Shown piece by piece: positions 24,710-35,159 of a stretch of DNA of 64,000 nt. The notes under the pieces are model-generated. The model worked only from the letters and a program-made list of their open reading frames with translations. It did not search any database and was not told the DNA's origin. The DNA is from an uncultured Eubacteriales bacterium (GTDB lineage: Bacteria; Bacillota; Clostridia; Saccharofermentanales; UBA5734): NCBI GenBank assembly GCA_903835065.1, contig CAILLO010000047.1, positions 62,001-126,000 of the forward strand, in the 5' to 3' direction. How positions within the stretch are numbered: the stretch's first letter is position 1; each line of letters starts with the position of its first letter. Both the position numbers and the translations under genes were made by a program.

Positions 24710-27190
24710 ATGAAGACCTCCACCTACGGCATCACCGACATGACCTGCGCCTCTTGCGCCGCGGCCGTCCAGAAGGCGGCGTCCCGTGTCGAGGGCGACG
24801 TCTCCGCCGACGTCAATCTCGCGACCGAGCGGCTCACCGTGACCTACGACGAGACGAAGGCCGGATTCGCGCAGTTCCTGAAAGCCGTCGAGGACACCGG
24901 TTACGGGCTTTATGAGCTCGCCGCCGCCACCGAGCCGAAGGCGCTGCGGACCGAGATCGGCGTCGACGGAATGACCTGCGCCGCCTGTTCCTCCGCGGTC
25001 GAACGCGCGCTGCGGAAGCTCCCCGGCGTCTCCGAGGCGTCGGTCAACCTCGCGACCAACCGCGCATCGGTCACGTACGATCCGTCGCTCGTCAAGATGG
25101 CCGACCTGAAGGCCGCGATCGACGACGCGGGCTACATCCCGAAGGACATCGAGAAGCGCGAGGCGCCCGATGCCGAGAAGTTGCGCCGCGACCGCGAGAA
25201 CCGCGCCCTGCGCACCCGCCTCGCCGTCGCCGCCGGATTCTCCCTGCCGCTGCTGTACCTCGCGATGGCCCACATGTTCCTGGGGCTGGGACTCCCGATT
25301 CCGTGGTTCCTCGACCCGGAGGCACGCCCGCTGGCGTTCGCCGCCGCGCAGTTCCTGCTCGCGACGCCCGTCCTGTTCGCCGGGAGCCGCTTCTTCCGCG
25401 TCGGATTCCGCACGCTCTTCAAGGGCTCGCCGAACATGGACACGCTGGTCGCGATCGGCACCGGCAGCGCCTACCTCTACGGCCTCTACGCGCTCGTGCG
25501 CATCGCGCTGGGCGATGCGGGCTTCGTCATGTCCCTGTACTTCGAGTCGGCCGGCGTCGTGATCACGCTGGTCATGCTCGGCAAGATGCTCGAAGCCGGC
25601 AGCAAGGGCCGCACGTCGGACGCGATCCGCCGCCTGCTGCGCCTTCGTCCGCAGACCGCCACGATCCGGCGTCCCGCGGGTGACCTCGAGGTGTCGGTCG
25701 AGGAAGTCGCCGAGGGAGACCTCGTCGTCGTCAAGCCCGGCGCGTCGTTCCCCGTGGACGGCGTCGTCCTGGAAGGCCAGACGACGGCCGACGAATCGAT
25801 GCTGACCGGGGAGAGCCTCCCGGTGGAGAAGACCGCGGGCGACGAGCTCGCGGCCGGCAGCCTCAACGGCGAGGGCCTCGTCGTCTTCCGCGCGACGCGC
25901 GTCGGCGAGGACACGGCCCTGGCGAAGATCATCCACCTCGTCGAGGAGGCCCAGGGGTGCAAGGCCCCGATCGCCAAGCTCGCCGACATCGTCTCCGGGT
26001 ACTTCGTTCCGGCCGTCATGGGCATCGCGGTCCTGTCCGCGCTCGTCTGGGCGCTCGTCGGCAAGGACTTCGACTTCGTGCTCGGCATCTTCGTGACAGT
26101 GCTCGTGATCGCCTGCCCGTGCGCGCTGGGCCTCGCGACGCCGACCGCCATCATGGTCGGGACCGGGAGCGGCGCCGAGATGGGCGTGCTCTTCAAGGGC
26201 GGCGAGGCGCTCGAGACCACGCGCGACGTCCGCACCGTCGTGCTGGACAAGACCGGCACGATCACTGAAGGCAAGCCGAAGCTGACCGACTGGCGCACGT
26301 TCGGGGACCTGCCCGAGGCGGACGTCCTGCGGCTCGCGGCGTCGGCCGAGCAGGGGTCCGAGCACCCGATCGCACGGGCCATCGTGGCGGGCGCCCTCGA
26401 GCGCGGCCTCGTCCTGTCCGATCCGAAGGAATTCCAAGCGGTCCCGGGTCGCGGCATCGAGGCCGCCTTGGAGGGCCATGCCGTCGTGGTGGGCAATCCG
26501 CGCCTGATGCAGGAGCGCGGCATCGACCTTTCGCCGGCGCACGACGCGGCCGAGGACCTCGCGGCGCTCGGGCGCTCGGTCATGTACGCCGCGGTCGACG
26601 GCCGCCTGGCCGCGCTGTTCGGCGCCGCCGACACCGTCAGGCCGACCAGCCGTGAAGCCGTGACGCGGCTGCGCGCGATGGGCCTCGAGGTGGTCATGCT
26701 GACCGGCGACCACCGCACGACCGCGGAGGCGATCGCCGCCGAAGTCGGCATCACGGAGATCCGCTCGGACGTGCTGCCCGGCGACAAGTCCGCCGAGGTG
26801 CGGCGCCTGCAGGAGACGGGTCGGAAGGTCGCCATGGTCGGCGACGGCATCAACGACGCGCCGGCGCTCGCACAGGCGGACGTCGGCATCGCGATCGGAA
26901 CGGGCACGGACGTGGCGGTCGAGTCGGCCGACGTCGTGCTGATGCGCGGCGACCTCGGCAGCGTGGCCGATGCGGTCGCGCTGAGCCGCGCGACGATGCG
27001 CAATATCCAGCAGAACCTGTTCTGGGCGTTCTTCTACAACCTGCTCGGCATCCCGCTCGCGGCCGGTCTGGTCTATGCCTTCGGAGGCCCGCTGCTGAAG
27101 CCCGACCTCGCGGGCGCCGCGATGGCCCTCAGCTCCGTCTCGGTCGTGACCAACGCCCTCCGCCTGCGCCGCATGCGCCTGCGCCGCTAG
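24710..27190 (+). CDS. copA: copper-exporting P-type ATPase
   Basis: An 826-residue P1B-ATPase. Two N-terminal HMA domains (MTCASC near residue 12, MTCAAC near residue 86) precede eight transmembrane helices. TGES marks the actuator domain, CPCALG (about residue 467) the membrane copper site, DKTGT (about residue 513) the phosphorylated aspartate, SEHP the nucleotide-domain histidine, and GDGINDAPAL the hinge. The conserved Asn/Met of helices 7 and 8 are in the MRNIQQNLFWAFFYN and ALSSVSVVTNA regions. It exports Cu(I) from the cytoplasm and is co-transcribed with the SafE-like protein. Confidence 0.95.
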   Translation: MKTSTYGITDMTCASCAAAVQKAASRVEGDVSADVNLATERLTVTYDETKAGFAQFLKAVEDTGYGLYELAAATEPKALRTEIGVDGMTCAACSSAVERALRKLPGVSEASVNLATNRASVTYDPSLVKMADLKAAIDDAGYIPKDIEKREAPDAEKLRRDRENRALRTRLAVAAGFSLPLLYLAMAHMFLGLGLPIPWFLDPEARPLAFAAAQFLLATPVLFAGSRFFRVGFRTLFKGSPNMDTLVAIGTGSAYLYGLYALVRIALGDAGFVMSLYFESAGVVITLVMLGKMLEAGSKGRTSDAIRRLLRLRPQTATIRRPAGDLEVSVEEVAEGDLVVVKPGASFPVDGVVLEGQTTADESMLTGESLPVEKTAGDELAAGSLNGEGLVVFRATRVGEDTALAKIIHLVEEAQGCKAPIAKLADIVSGYFVPAVMGIAVLSALVWALVGKDFDFVLGIFVTVLVIACPCALGLATPTAIMVGTGSGAEMGVLFKGGEALETTRDVRTVVLDKTGTITEGKPKLTDWRTFGDLPEADVLRLAASAEQGSEHPIARAIVAGALERGLVLSDPKEFQAVPGRGIEAALEGHAVVVGNPRLMQERGIDLSPAHDAAEDLAALGRSVMYAAVDGRLAALFGAADTVRPTSREAVTRLRAMGLEVVMLTGDHRTTAEAIAAEVGITEIRSDVLPGDKSAEVRRLQETGRKVAMVGDGINDAPALAQADVGIAIGTGTDVAVESADVVLMRGDLGSVADAVALSRATMRNIQQNLFWAFFYNLLGIPLAAGLVYAFGGPLLKPDLAGAAMALSSVSVVTNALRLRRMRLRR

Positions 27191-27225
27191 TCGGCCGGGC
27201 CTGTCCTGCGCACGCATTTCTGCGG

Positions 27226-27231
27226 TATAAT
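27226..27231 (+). promoter_or_regulatory. -10 box before the homocysteine methyltransferase-like gene
   Basis: A perfect TATAAT lies 38 bases before the start codon. No good -35 is visible 16-18 bases upstream. Confidence 0.45.
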
Positions 27232-27269
27232 CGGCGCAGATTCCGTTGCGCGAAGGGGGGGACGACCGT

Positions 27270-28157
27270 ATGACCAGACCGAGAATCCTGGATGTCCTGA
27301 AGACCGGGCGGGTCCTCGTCTCCGACGGCGCCTGGGGCACGTTCCTCCAGCAGAAGGGACTCACGGTCGGCGACAGTCCGGAGAGCTGGAACCTGACCCA
27401 CTTCGACGACGTGAAGTCCATCGCCGCCAGCTATATCGCCGCCGGCGCCGATCTCGTCGAGACCAACAGTTTCGGCGGCAACCGCTGCAAACTCGAGTAC
27501 TTCGGTCTCGCGGACCGCGCCGCCGGAATCAATGAAGCCGCCGCACGCGCGTCTCGGGAGGCTGCCGGCGAGGACCGCTGGGTGATGGGCTCGATCGGGC
27601 CGACGGGCAAGATGCTGGTCCTCGAGGAAGTCACCGAAGAGGACCTCTACGATGCGTTCAAGGAGCAGGCGGTCGCACTCGAGAAGGGCGGCGCCGACGC
27701 GATCTGCATCGAGACGATGACCGACCGGGACGAGGCCGTGCAGGCCGTCCGGGCCGCCAAGGAGAACACGTCCTGCGAAGTGCTGTGCACCTTCACGTTC
27801 GACCGCACGAAGCAGGGGACCTACCGCACCATGATGGGCGTGTCGCCCGTCGAGGCCGCGCTGGCCGCAATCTACGCGGGCGCCGACGTCGTGGGCGCGA
27901 ACTGCGGGCATGGGCTCGAGGGGATGATCGACATCGTGAAGGAGATCCGAACGGCGATGCCCGATGTGCCGATCCTCGTGCAGGCCAACGCCGGGCTGCC
28001 GATCGTCGTCGATGGGAAGACCGTGTTCCCGGAATCTCCCGGATTCATGGCGAAGCTCGTGCCGCCCCTGCTCGAAGCCGGCTGCAATATCGTCGGCGGA
28101 TGCTGCGGGACCACGCCGGCGCACATCGCGGCGATCGCGCGGGCCGTCCGGGGCTGA
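27270..28157 (+). CDS. homocysteine S-methyltransferase family protein
   Basis: A 295-residue TIM barrel corresponding to the homocysteine-binding module of MetH or to a stand-alone corrinoid or betaine-type methyltransferase. SDGAWGTFLQQ is the N-terminal signature. The three zinc-binding cysteines are Cys212 (ANCGHG) and Cys278/Cys279 (GGCCGTTP). No B12-binding domain is attached, so methyl transfer would use a separate donor. ATG at 27270 follows GAAGGGGGGGAC. It is convergent with the methyltransferase pseudogene, with 3 bases between their ends. Confidence 0.85.
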   Translation: MTRPRILDVLKTGRVLVSDGAWGTFLQQKGLTVGDSPESWNLTHFDDVKSIAASYIAAGADLVETNSFGGNRCKLEYFGLADRAAGINEAAARASREAAGEDRWVMGSIGPTGKMLVLEEVTEEDLYDAFKEQAVALEKGGADAICIETMTDRDEAVQAVRAAKENTSCEVLCTFTFDRTKQGTYRTMMGVSPVEAALAAIYAGADVVGANCGHGLEGMIDIVKEIRTAMPDVPILVQANAGLPIVVDGKTVFPESPGFMAKLVPPLLEAGCNIVGGCCGTTPAHIAAIARAVRG

Positions 28158-28160
28158 TCG

Positions 28161-28663
28161 CTATTCCTTCCGCGCCACGACGACCATCGACAGGGGCAGC
28201 CCCCTTCCGTCCAGCGGGCCGAAGAGGCCCGAGATGTCCTTGCCGTATTCCTTGAAACGCTCGATTCGCAGGCCGTTCCCGATCATCGCCCCGAACAGGT
28301 CCGCGAGGGTGAAGGGAAAGCTCGTGAACGGCATCGACTCGTAGGTCCCGTCCGACAGGTATCCTACGCCGTTCGTCTCGACCCACGGCTCCGTGTGGAA
28401 GTAGGAGCTCGCGATCCTCGCCGGCTGGGCCTCGTCGAATCCGGGCTCGCCGGGCGCCGCGAACATCATCGTCGCGGGGTGCATCTCGCGGACGAACACC
28501 CGGCCGCCGGGGCGCAGGCAGGCCGCGACGCGCTCGAAATAGCGCCACAGGTCCTCGATCCAGCTCAGTGCGCCGATTGTGACGACCACCGCGTCGAAGG
28601 CCCCGTGCAACTCCGGTCGAACGCCTCTTCCCAGGCCGCCTTGTTCTGCGTGTGGATGTCCAT
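28161..28663 (-). pseudogene. class I SAM-dependent methyltransferase, internally deleted and frameshifted
   Basis: The N-terminus MDIHTQNKAAWEEAFDR is encoded from ATG 28663, but the next recognisable part, GAFDAVVVTIGALSW through the final VVVARKE, is in another frame ending at 28161. Intact relatives have roughly 80-90 residues between these, including the SAM-binding glycine motif. Here they meet within about 15 bases near 28610-28620, so the SAM-binding core is deleted and the frame lost. The remaining C-terminal part is well conserved (RPGGRVFVREMHPATMM), which suggests a recent loss. Confidence 0.75.
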
Positions 28664-28760
28664 GCCGCACATCCCCGATGACCCGGATCCTTCGACCCGA
28701 TTCAAAGCGAAAGCCTTCGCCCTCCGCAAGCCCGTCGCGCCGCCGGTCCCCGTTCCGGTG

Positions 28761-28766
28761 TATAAT
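28761..28766 (+). promoter_or_regulatory. -10 box before the ABC-F gene
   Basis: A perfect TATAAT lies 43 bases before ATG 28809. The -35 region is GC-rich without a match. Confidence 0.45.
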
Positions 28767-28808
28767 CTCTGTCGGAACGCGGGAGATGCCCGCAGTACGG
28801 GAGGAAAC

Positions 28809-30428
<1,620 letters not shown>

Positions 30429-30457
30429 GAAGCTGAGATACAAAGGAGAAGAGGACC

Positions 30458-31066
30458 ATGGAAGGATTCGACGCCCGGAACACCGCCCTGCTCGTGATCG
30501 ACATGCAGCACGCCAGCCTCGACCCGCAGGGGTCGCTCGTCAAGCTGCTCGGCGTGAAGGAGAACCGCATGCTGCGGACGATCGCGCCGATCCGGCAGCT
30601 GATCGACGCCTTCCGCGCCGCCGGCCGCCCGGTCTTCTACAACCAGATGAGCGTGCGCGCCGACTATACGGACGCGGGGCTGCTCGGCCGTGTGTTCGTG
30701 CCGCTGAAGGACCTCGGCCATTGCGTCGAGGACACCTGGGACTTCGAGATCATCGACGAACTGAAGCCGGCCGCCACAGACCACGTGATCCGCAAAAAGC
30801 GCTGGAGCGGGTTCTACGGAACGACGATGGAATCCGACCTGCGCAATCTCGGCATCACGACGCTGGTCGTATGCGGCGTCGCGACGGATGTGTGCGTGGA
30901 GGCGACGGTACGCGACGCGTTCTACCGCGATTTCGCCTGCATCGTGCCGCGCGAAGCGACTGCGTCGTTCGACGAGACCTCGGAGGAGACCGGAATTCGC
31001 CAGCTCGTCTTTGGCTGTTCGCGCGTCGTGCCGCTGGCCGATGTGCTCGAGGGGATTAAATCCTAG
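30458..31066 (+). CDS. isochorismatase family cysteine hydrolase
   Basis: A 202-residue cysteine hydrolase. The catalytic triad is visible: Asp in LLVIDMQHA (about residue 14), Lys in IRKKRWSGF (about residue 111) and Cys in ATDVCVEATVRDA (about residue 144), with the cis-peptide-forming GVA before it. The family includes nicotinamidases, ureido hydrolases and isochorismatases; the substrate is not evident. It starts after AAAGGAGAAGAGG, 29 bases after the ABC-F gene. A strong hairpin follows the stop. Confidence 0.85.
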   Translation: MEGFDARNTALLVIDMQHASLDPQGSLVKLLGVKENRMLRTIAPIRQLIDAFRAAGRPVFYNQMSVRADYTDAGLLGRVFVPLKDLGHCVEDTWDFEIIDELKPAATDHVIRKKRWSGFYGTTMESDLRNLGITTLVVCGVATDVCVEATVRDAFYRDFACIVPREATASFDETSEETGIRQLVFGCSRVVPLADVLEGIKS

Positions 31067-31096
31067 AAACGAAGCCTGGAATCAGGACAGAAGATC

Positions 31097-31128
31097 GAAG
31101 AAGGCAGGGGCATGCCCCGGCCTTCTTC
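31097..31128 (+). terminator. hairpin after the isochorismatase gene
   Basis: A 16-bp stem with one A-G mismatch: arms 31097-31112 and 31113-31128, with a GGGGCATGCCCC core. It begins 30 bases after the stop and is followed by a short T-rich stretch (CGTTCC). It could end transcription from either side. Confidence 0.55.
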
Positions 31129-31142
31129 GTTCCTGGCGACAG

Positions 31143-31160
31143 CTAGCGTGACTTTCCCAC
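31143..31160 (+). repeat. left inverted repeat of the IS element
   Basis: 18 bases identical to the complement of the right end. Confidence 0.93.
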
Positions 31161-31184
31161 ATTCATAGGGAACATCGACTCAGG

Positions 31185-31225
31185 AATGGCCCGAGACATG
31201 CTGACGGTGCATGTCTCGGGCCATT
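31185..31225 (+). terminator. 17-bp perfect hairpin inside the IS left end
   Basis: Arms 31185-31201 and 31209-31225 pair perfectly around a 7-base loop, and TT follows (TTTT overlapping the arm). It lies between the IS end and the transposase promoter. It probably blocks transcription entering from outside, or masks the transposase start in read-through RNA, as fold-back structures do in other insertion sequences. Confidence 0.6.
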
Positions 31226-31275
31226 TTCGCGCCGTCAAGATGTATAGACAAGTAATATGTGCTTCAATATATTAA

Positions 31276-31304
31276 TTGCATCATATATCGGTAAAGAGTA
31301 TAGT
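31276..31304 (+). promoter_or_regulatory. transposase promoter
   Basis: TTGCAT (31276-31281), 17-base spacer and TATAGT (31299-31304), 22 bases before ATG 31326, in the AT-rich patch of the element. Confidence 0.6.
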
Positions 31305-31325
31305 ATAAGAATGGAGGGCGATGCC

Positions 31326-32993
31326 ATGGCGAGCCTGGTCAAGAAGACGAACAGCGGGCATGAGTACTGGTACATCGTCGAGTCGAGGCGCATCAACGGG
31401 AAGCCGACGCCGGTCGTGGTCCAGTATCTTGGCTCAATCGCGAACATCCTGAGCCACTACAGTGCAGGAGGGACGGAGGGACTCGAGTACCAGTCTCATG
31501 CGCATGGTGCGGTATCCGCATTGGTGCGGATCGCCGAGAAGACTGGGCTGCTCGGGATCCTGAAGGAGCATCTCCCCGGACAGGAGCGGGATGGGCTGCA
31601 GCGGGGGGAGAGCCTGCTGCTGGCGGCGATCCACCGTGCAGTCAACCCCGGGAGCAAGCGGAGCTTCAGCAAATGGGCAAAGACGACGACGCTGCCGACG
31701 CTGATGCGGTTCGAGGCGGACGAGCTCACGAGCCAGCACTTCTGGGACCAGATGGATGGAATCGGAGCGCAGGAACTTGCAGCCTGCGAGGACGCGATCA
31801 CCCGAAGGGTCTTCGAGCTGTACGACTTCAAGGTGGAGAAGCTCCTCCTGGACTACACGAACTACTACACCTACCTTGCGACGTCGAACGACCGGAACAC
31901 GCTGGCAAAGCGGGGACACAGCAAGCAGAAGCGCAGCGACCTTCGGCAGTACTCGCTGGCGGTGGTGACGACCAAGGACGTCCTGTTCCCGATGTGCTCT
32001 CACGTCTACGAGGGAGACCACGCCGACCATATGGAATTCCCTGTCTATCTCGACCTGCTGAAGACCCGGATTCCCGGATTCGACGCGGGGAGCACGACCC
32101 TGGTGTACGACGGCGGCAGCAACACCTGGGACAACCTGAAGTCGCTGAAGGAAATGGTGTTGCATTACGTCTGTGCCTTCTCGCTGTACAGATGCAAGGA
32201 GCTGTACGACATTCCGCTGGAGGATTACGAGCGGCGTACGGTCCACGGCCGGGAAGTGCTGTGCCACCGGCTACGCAGGGATGTCTGGGGTGCTGAGCGG
32301 GAGATTCTGTTGCAGTACAGTCCAAAACTGTTCGAAGGTCAGATGCGGGAGTTGGAGAGCGACCTCGCCGAGAACGACGCGCGGCTCCGCGAACTGAGGG
32401 AAAGACTGCGCGCGGGTCGGTCCAAAGCGGGGCGGGACCGGGATACGGCCAAGGAACGAGTCGCGAAGGAGATCCGAGGGATCCACCAGCACGACCTGTT
32501 CGAAATCGAATTCGAAGGGAATCCGGTCGTCACGGACTTCTCCTGGAAGGTGAATCCGGAACGAAAGGCCGAAGTCGTGCGGAAGTACTTCGGCAAGAAG
32601 ATGCTGATCACCGACCACCAGGACTGGAGCACGGAGGAGATTGTGGGCACCTACGGCGACCAGTACGTCGTCGAGCGGATCTTCAAGGACACGAAGAACC
32701 CGCACCACTTCGCCATCCGTCCCCAATACCACTGGACGGACGGCAGGATGCGGGTTCACGTCTTCTGCTGCCTGCTGGGTCTGGTCCTGACCTCTCTGCT
32801 GCGCAAGGAGATGGAGGTCCGGGGAATCTCCCTCGAGAACGATGCGTTGATGGAGGAACTGGGCAGAATCCGCGAGTGCTGGGTGTTCGAGCCGTCGAAG
32901 AAGAACAAGAGCGGGCTCACCGTGTCCAGACACCTGGAACGCATGAGCCCGCTGCAACAGGAACTCTGGAACGTCGTTTCCTCGATAGAGTAG
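31326..32993 (+). CDS. IS1634 family transposase
   Basis: A 555-residue DDE transposase. It begins with the short beta domain MASLVKKTNSGHEYWYIVE and has a first catalytic Asp likely in LLLDYTNYYTY (about residue 178), a second in LVYDGGSNT (about residue 262) and the Glu in QYVVERIFKDTKNP (about residue 449). A charged coiled-coil insert (residues ~340-390) lies between the last two. The ATG at 31326 has GGAGGG 7 bases upstream; longer in-frame starts exist at 31257 and 31311. The frame is intact, so the element may be active. Confidence 0.9.
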   Translation: MASLVKKTNSGHEYWYIVESRRINGKPTPVVVQYLGSIANILSHYSAGGTEGLEYQSHAHGAVSALVRIAEKTGLLGILKEHLPGQERDGLQRGESLLLAAIHRAVNPGSKRSFSKWAKTTTLPTLMRFEADELTSQHFWDQMDGIGAQELAACEDAITRRVFELYDFKVEKLLLDYTNYYTYLATSNDRNTLAKRGHSKQKRSDLRQYSLAVVTTKDVLFPMCSHVYEGDHADHMEFPVYLDLLKTRIPGFDAGSTTLVYDGGSNTWDNLKSLKEMVLHYVCAFSLYRCKELYDIPLEDYERRTVHGREVLCHRLRRDVWGAEREILLQYSPKLFEGQMRELESDLAENDARLRELRERLRAGRSKAGRDRDTAKERVAKEIRGIHQHDLFEIEFEGNPVVTDFSWKVNPERKAEVVRKYFGKKMLITDHQDWSTEEIVGTYGDQYVVERIFKDTKNPHHFAIRPQYHWTDGRMRVHVFCCLLGLVLTSLLRKEMEVRGISLENDALMEELGRIRECWVFEPSKKNKSGLTVSRHLERMSPLQQELWNVVSSIE

Positions 32994-33074
32994 CTCTAGC
33001 CTGTTGGGCTATACACCTTGCGAGTCCTGTAAGCCCCTGATACCATGGGTTTCAAGCACTCCCTCCCCTTCGAG

Positions 33075-33092
33075 GTGGGAAAGTCACGCTAG
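33075..33092 (-). repeat. right inverted repeat of the IS element
   Basis: Perfect complement of 31143-31160. The stop codon of the TPR gene (33089-33091, minus strand) lies in its terminal CTAG. Confidence 0.93.
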
Positions 33093-33805
33093 GCGCCGGG
33101 ACCCACGACGGCCGCCGGAGATGCGACCGCGGCCTCGATGCGGCCGATCACCTTCTGCACGGTCGCCGGATCGAGCGTACTCAGAGCCGAGTACTTCGCG
33201 GCGAGCGCGAATTTCAGCTGGACGAGCGCGTCCGCAGGGCGGTCGAGTTTCTCGAGGGTCAGGCCGTAGTGGTAGCGCCACTCGGGGAAGATCGGCACGA
33301 CCTTCATCTTCGCGATGGCCTCGTAGATCTCGAGCGCCTTGGCGTAGTCTTTCGTCGCCAGCAGGCATTCGCCCAGATTGTCGCCGATTTCCGCGTTGGC
33401 GGGGTTGTACGCGTAGGCCTCCTGGTTGAAGTCGAGGGCCTTCTTGTCGCCGGCGACGATGTAGAGATAGCCCAGCGTGGCGTAGACCAGCGTGATCTTC
33501 TCGGTCTGGAAGATCAGCTCGACGCGGCGGATCGCGTCCTTCAGGTCCCCCTTCCTCCAGATCGTCTGGGCGAGGCTGATCTTGGCCTGGATGCCCTCGA
33601 CGGCGTTGAGGTCCGCCAGATTCAGCTTGCGGAGCTGCGCCTCGGCGTCGTCGAAGCGGCCGGCCTTCATATAGATGCGGGCGAGGGACATCCGGTCCCT
33701 CGACGATTTCGATTCCTTCACGACTTTCTCGTAGAGGATCAGGGCCTTCTCGTATTCACCGGTGTTGAAGAAGGATTTGGCGCGGAAGCGGTCGAGTCGA
33801 ATCAT
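33089..33805 (-). CDS. tetratricopeptide repeat protein
   Basis: A 238-residue soluble protein composed of about five TPR-like helical pairs (FFNTGEYEKALILYEKV, YMKAGRFDDAEAQLRKL, TLGYLYIVAGDKKAL, LATKDYAKALEIYE), with no signal peptide. TPR proteins act as protein-protein adaptors; the partner is unknown. The start lies 5 bases after the MFS stop, so it is co-transcribed with the transporter. The stop TAG is in the CTAG at the IS boundary, and the protein appears complete at the C-terminus (AVVGPGA). Confidence 0.8.
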   Translation of the reverse strand: MIRLDRFRAKSFFNTGEYEKALILYEKVVKESKSSRDRMSLARIYMKAGRFDDAEAQLRKLNLADLNAVEGIQAKISLAQTIWRKGDLKDAIRRVELIFQTEKITLVYATLGYLYIVAGDKKALDFNQEAYAYNPANAEIGDNLGECLLATKDYAKALEIYEAIAKMKVVPIFPEWRYHYGLTLEKLDRPADALVQLKFALAAKYSALSTLDPATVQKVIGRIEAAVASPAAVVGPGA

Positions 33806-33810
33806 GGGGG

Positions 33811-35058
33811 TCACATCCTTTCGAGGGAGCGCGAGCGGGAGAAAACGAACGTGGAGACGAATGCAAGGGCGAGGAGCCCGAGATTCAGGAAGAAGGGCAT
33901 CCGCTCGTCGGTCGTGGCGAGCACGCCGGCGATCCAGCCGAACGGGGAGCCGAGCGCGAGGATGCAGACGTAGAGGATGGAGATGATTCTGGCACGCTCC
34001 TTCGGGTCGACGAGGACGACCTGCATGGAGTCGAGGAGCGGGCTGATCATCGCGAGGGCGAGCGCCTCGAGAACCACGCTGCACGCAATCGTGGGCAATC
34101 CGAACTGCGGGGAGGCGAGCAGCAGCCCTTGGCTCGCGGCGAAGACGAGGATGCCGACGAGCATGGGCCGGCGGAAACGCAGCGCCCGTACGCGCGGGAC
34201 GAGCGTGAAGAAGACGAACAGCATCACCATGGCCCGGAGGAATGGGAAGTAGCCGATCCAGCTGGGGTCGACGCCCGCGGTCTTCGTCACGAAGACGGAC
34301 CAGAAAGAGGCGTTGATGGTGCTGACGACATTCATCACGAGCATCAGCACGAGCGTGAGCAGGGTGCCCGGCGAGCGCAGGATCTGGCCGAGGACGCCGC
34401 GGTAGCCGCCTATGATCTGAAGGAGGGTCTGATTGCGCGTCTCCTGCTTCCGCTGGCGGCCGTGCTCCGTTTCGGTCGAGAAGAGGAAGAGGAGCACGAA
34501 TTTCACGGTCATCATCACGAAGGCCAGCAGGTAGAGGAAGCGGACGGTCGTCCGCAGGCCGTACTCGCCGACGAAAAGGCCCGACAGTGGCGCGAAGAAG
34601 GCAGCGACGATGCCGGAGACGTAGACCCAGGTGTAGATATTGACGATCTGCGTGCGGTCGCTGTCCTCGACGAGGAGACAGCCCCAGGAGTTCTGGGCGA
34701 TCCGGGTGACGGAGTTGAGGACGGCGGCTGCGAGGAACCAGCGGAGGTCCTGCGCGAAGGCCCAGACCAGGCAGGGCAGGGTCCACGAGACGAGGTCTAC
34801 GACGAAGGTCGTGGTGCGGCGGCCGTACTTGTCGGTCAAGGCGCCGGACAGGAACGAGAAGAGGATCTGCGCGGCCATGCCGACGCTGGCGACCAGGCCG
34901 ATTCCCGCGGTCGTGACACCGAGACCGAGCATGTAGAGTGAGGCATACGGGACATAGAGGTTGTAGGGAATTCCCCAGAGCGGCTCGGTATAGACGCAGG
35001 CGCGGGGATTCCCCCGGAGCCCCAGGAGCGTCTGGACGAGCGGGTGGCGAGACGGCAT
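33811..35058 (-). CDS. MFS transporter
   Basis: A 415-residue protein with 12 predicted helices and the MFS loop 2-3 signature SGALTDKYGRRTTT near residue 71. The start at 35058 is preferred over ATG 35097 because GAGGAGG lies 5 bases upstream. A second basic loop (ETEHGRQRKQETRN) separates the two halves. Substrate unknown. It has its own promoter, divergent from the GDT1-like gene, and the TPR gene follows. Confidence 0.8.
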   Translation of the reverse strand: MPSRHPLVQTLLGLRGNPRACVYTEPLWGIPYNLYVPYASLYMLGLGVTTAGIGLVASVGMAAQILFSFLSGALTDKYGRRTTTFVVDLVSWTLPCLVWAFAQDLRWFLAAAVLNSVTRIAQNSWGCLLVEDSDRTQIVNIYTWVYVSGIVAAFFAPLSGLFVGEYGLRTTVRFLYLLAFVMMTVKFVLLFLFSTETEHGRQRKQETRNQTLLQIIGGYRGVLGQILRSPGTLLTLVLMLVMNVVSTINASFWSVFVTKTAGVDPSWIGYFPFLRAMVMLFVFFTLVPRVRALRFRRPMLVGILVFAASQGLLLASPQFGLPTIACSVVLEALALAMISPLLDSMQVVLVDPKERARIISILYVCILALGSPFGWIAGVLATTDERMPFFLNLGLLALAFVSTFVFSRSRSLERM

Positions 35059-35103
35059 GGAACCTCCTCGGGGGGACGGCGGCGGCATCTTCGGCACGAC
35101 AAC

Positions 35104-35112
35104 AATATATCA
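35104..35112 (-). promoter_or_regulatory. extended -10 of the MFS/TPR unit
   Basis: On the minus strand, TG-A-TATATT (hexamer 35104-35109) precedes the MFS start by about 45 bases. Confidence 0.45.
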
Positions 35113-35129
35113 CAGAACGTCCCGCCGGG

Positions 35130-35159
35130 TTGACCGGCGCAGGCGCTGAATGGTATGGT
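35130..35159 (+). promoter_or_regulatory. promoter of the GDT1/UbiA/RarD operon
   Basis: TTGACC (35130-35135), an 18-base spacer and TATGGT (35154-35159). The ATG is only 8 bases beyond the -10, so either the mRNA is leaderless or the true start is slightly downstream (for example ATG 35176). Confidence 0.5.

Larger units (their letters stand above)
31143..33092. mobile_element. complete IS1634-type insertion sequence (IS4 superfamily)
   Basis: The element is 1950 bp, bounded by identical 18-bp inverted ends, CTAGCGTGACTTTCCCAC at 31143-31160 and its complement at 33075-33092. Because CTAG is its own complement, the ends can equally be read as 14-bp inverted repeats flanked by a 4-bp CTAG target duplication. 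It contains one transposase gene with its own AT-rich promoter region and a 17-bp hairpin near its left end. Its base composition before the gene differs from the surroundings. It sits between the isochorismatase terminator and the TPR gene. Confidence 0.92.

Noticed and set aside
24599-27421. A 940-codon open frame on the minus strand
   Set aside because: It lies opposite copA and ignores its clear signatures. In this GC-rich sequence long antisense frames are common, and the translation is a low-complexity Arg/Glu/Gly-rich product without family features.
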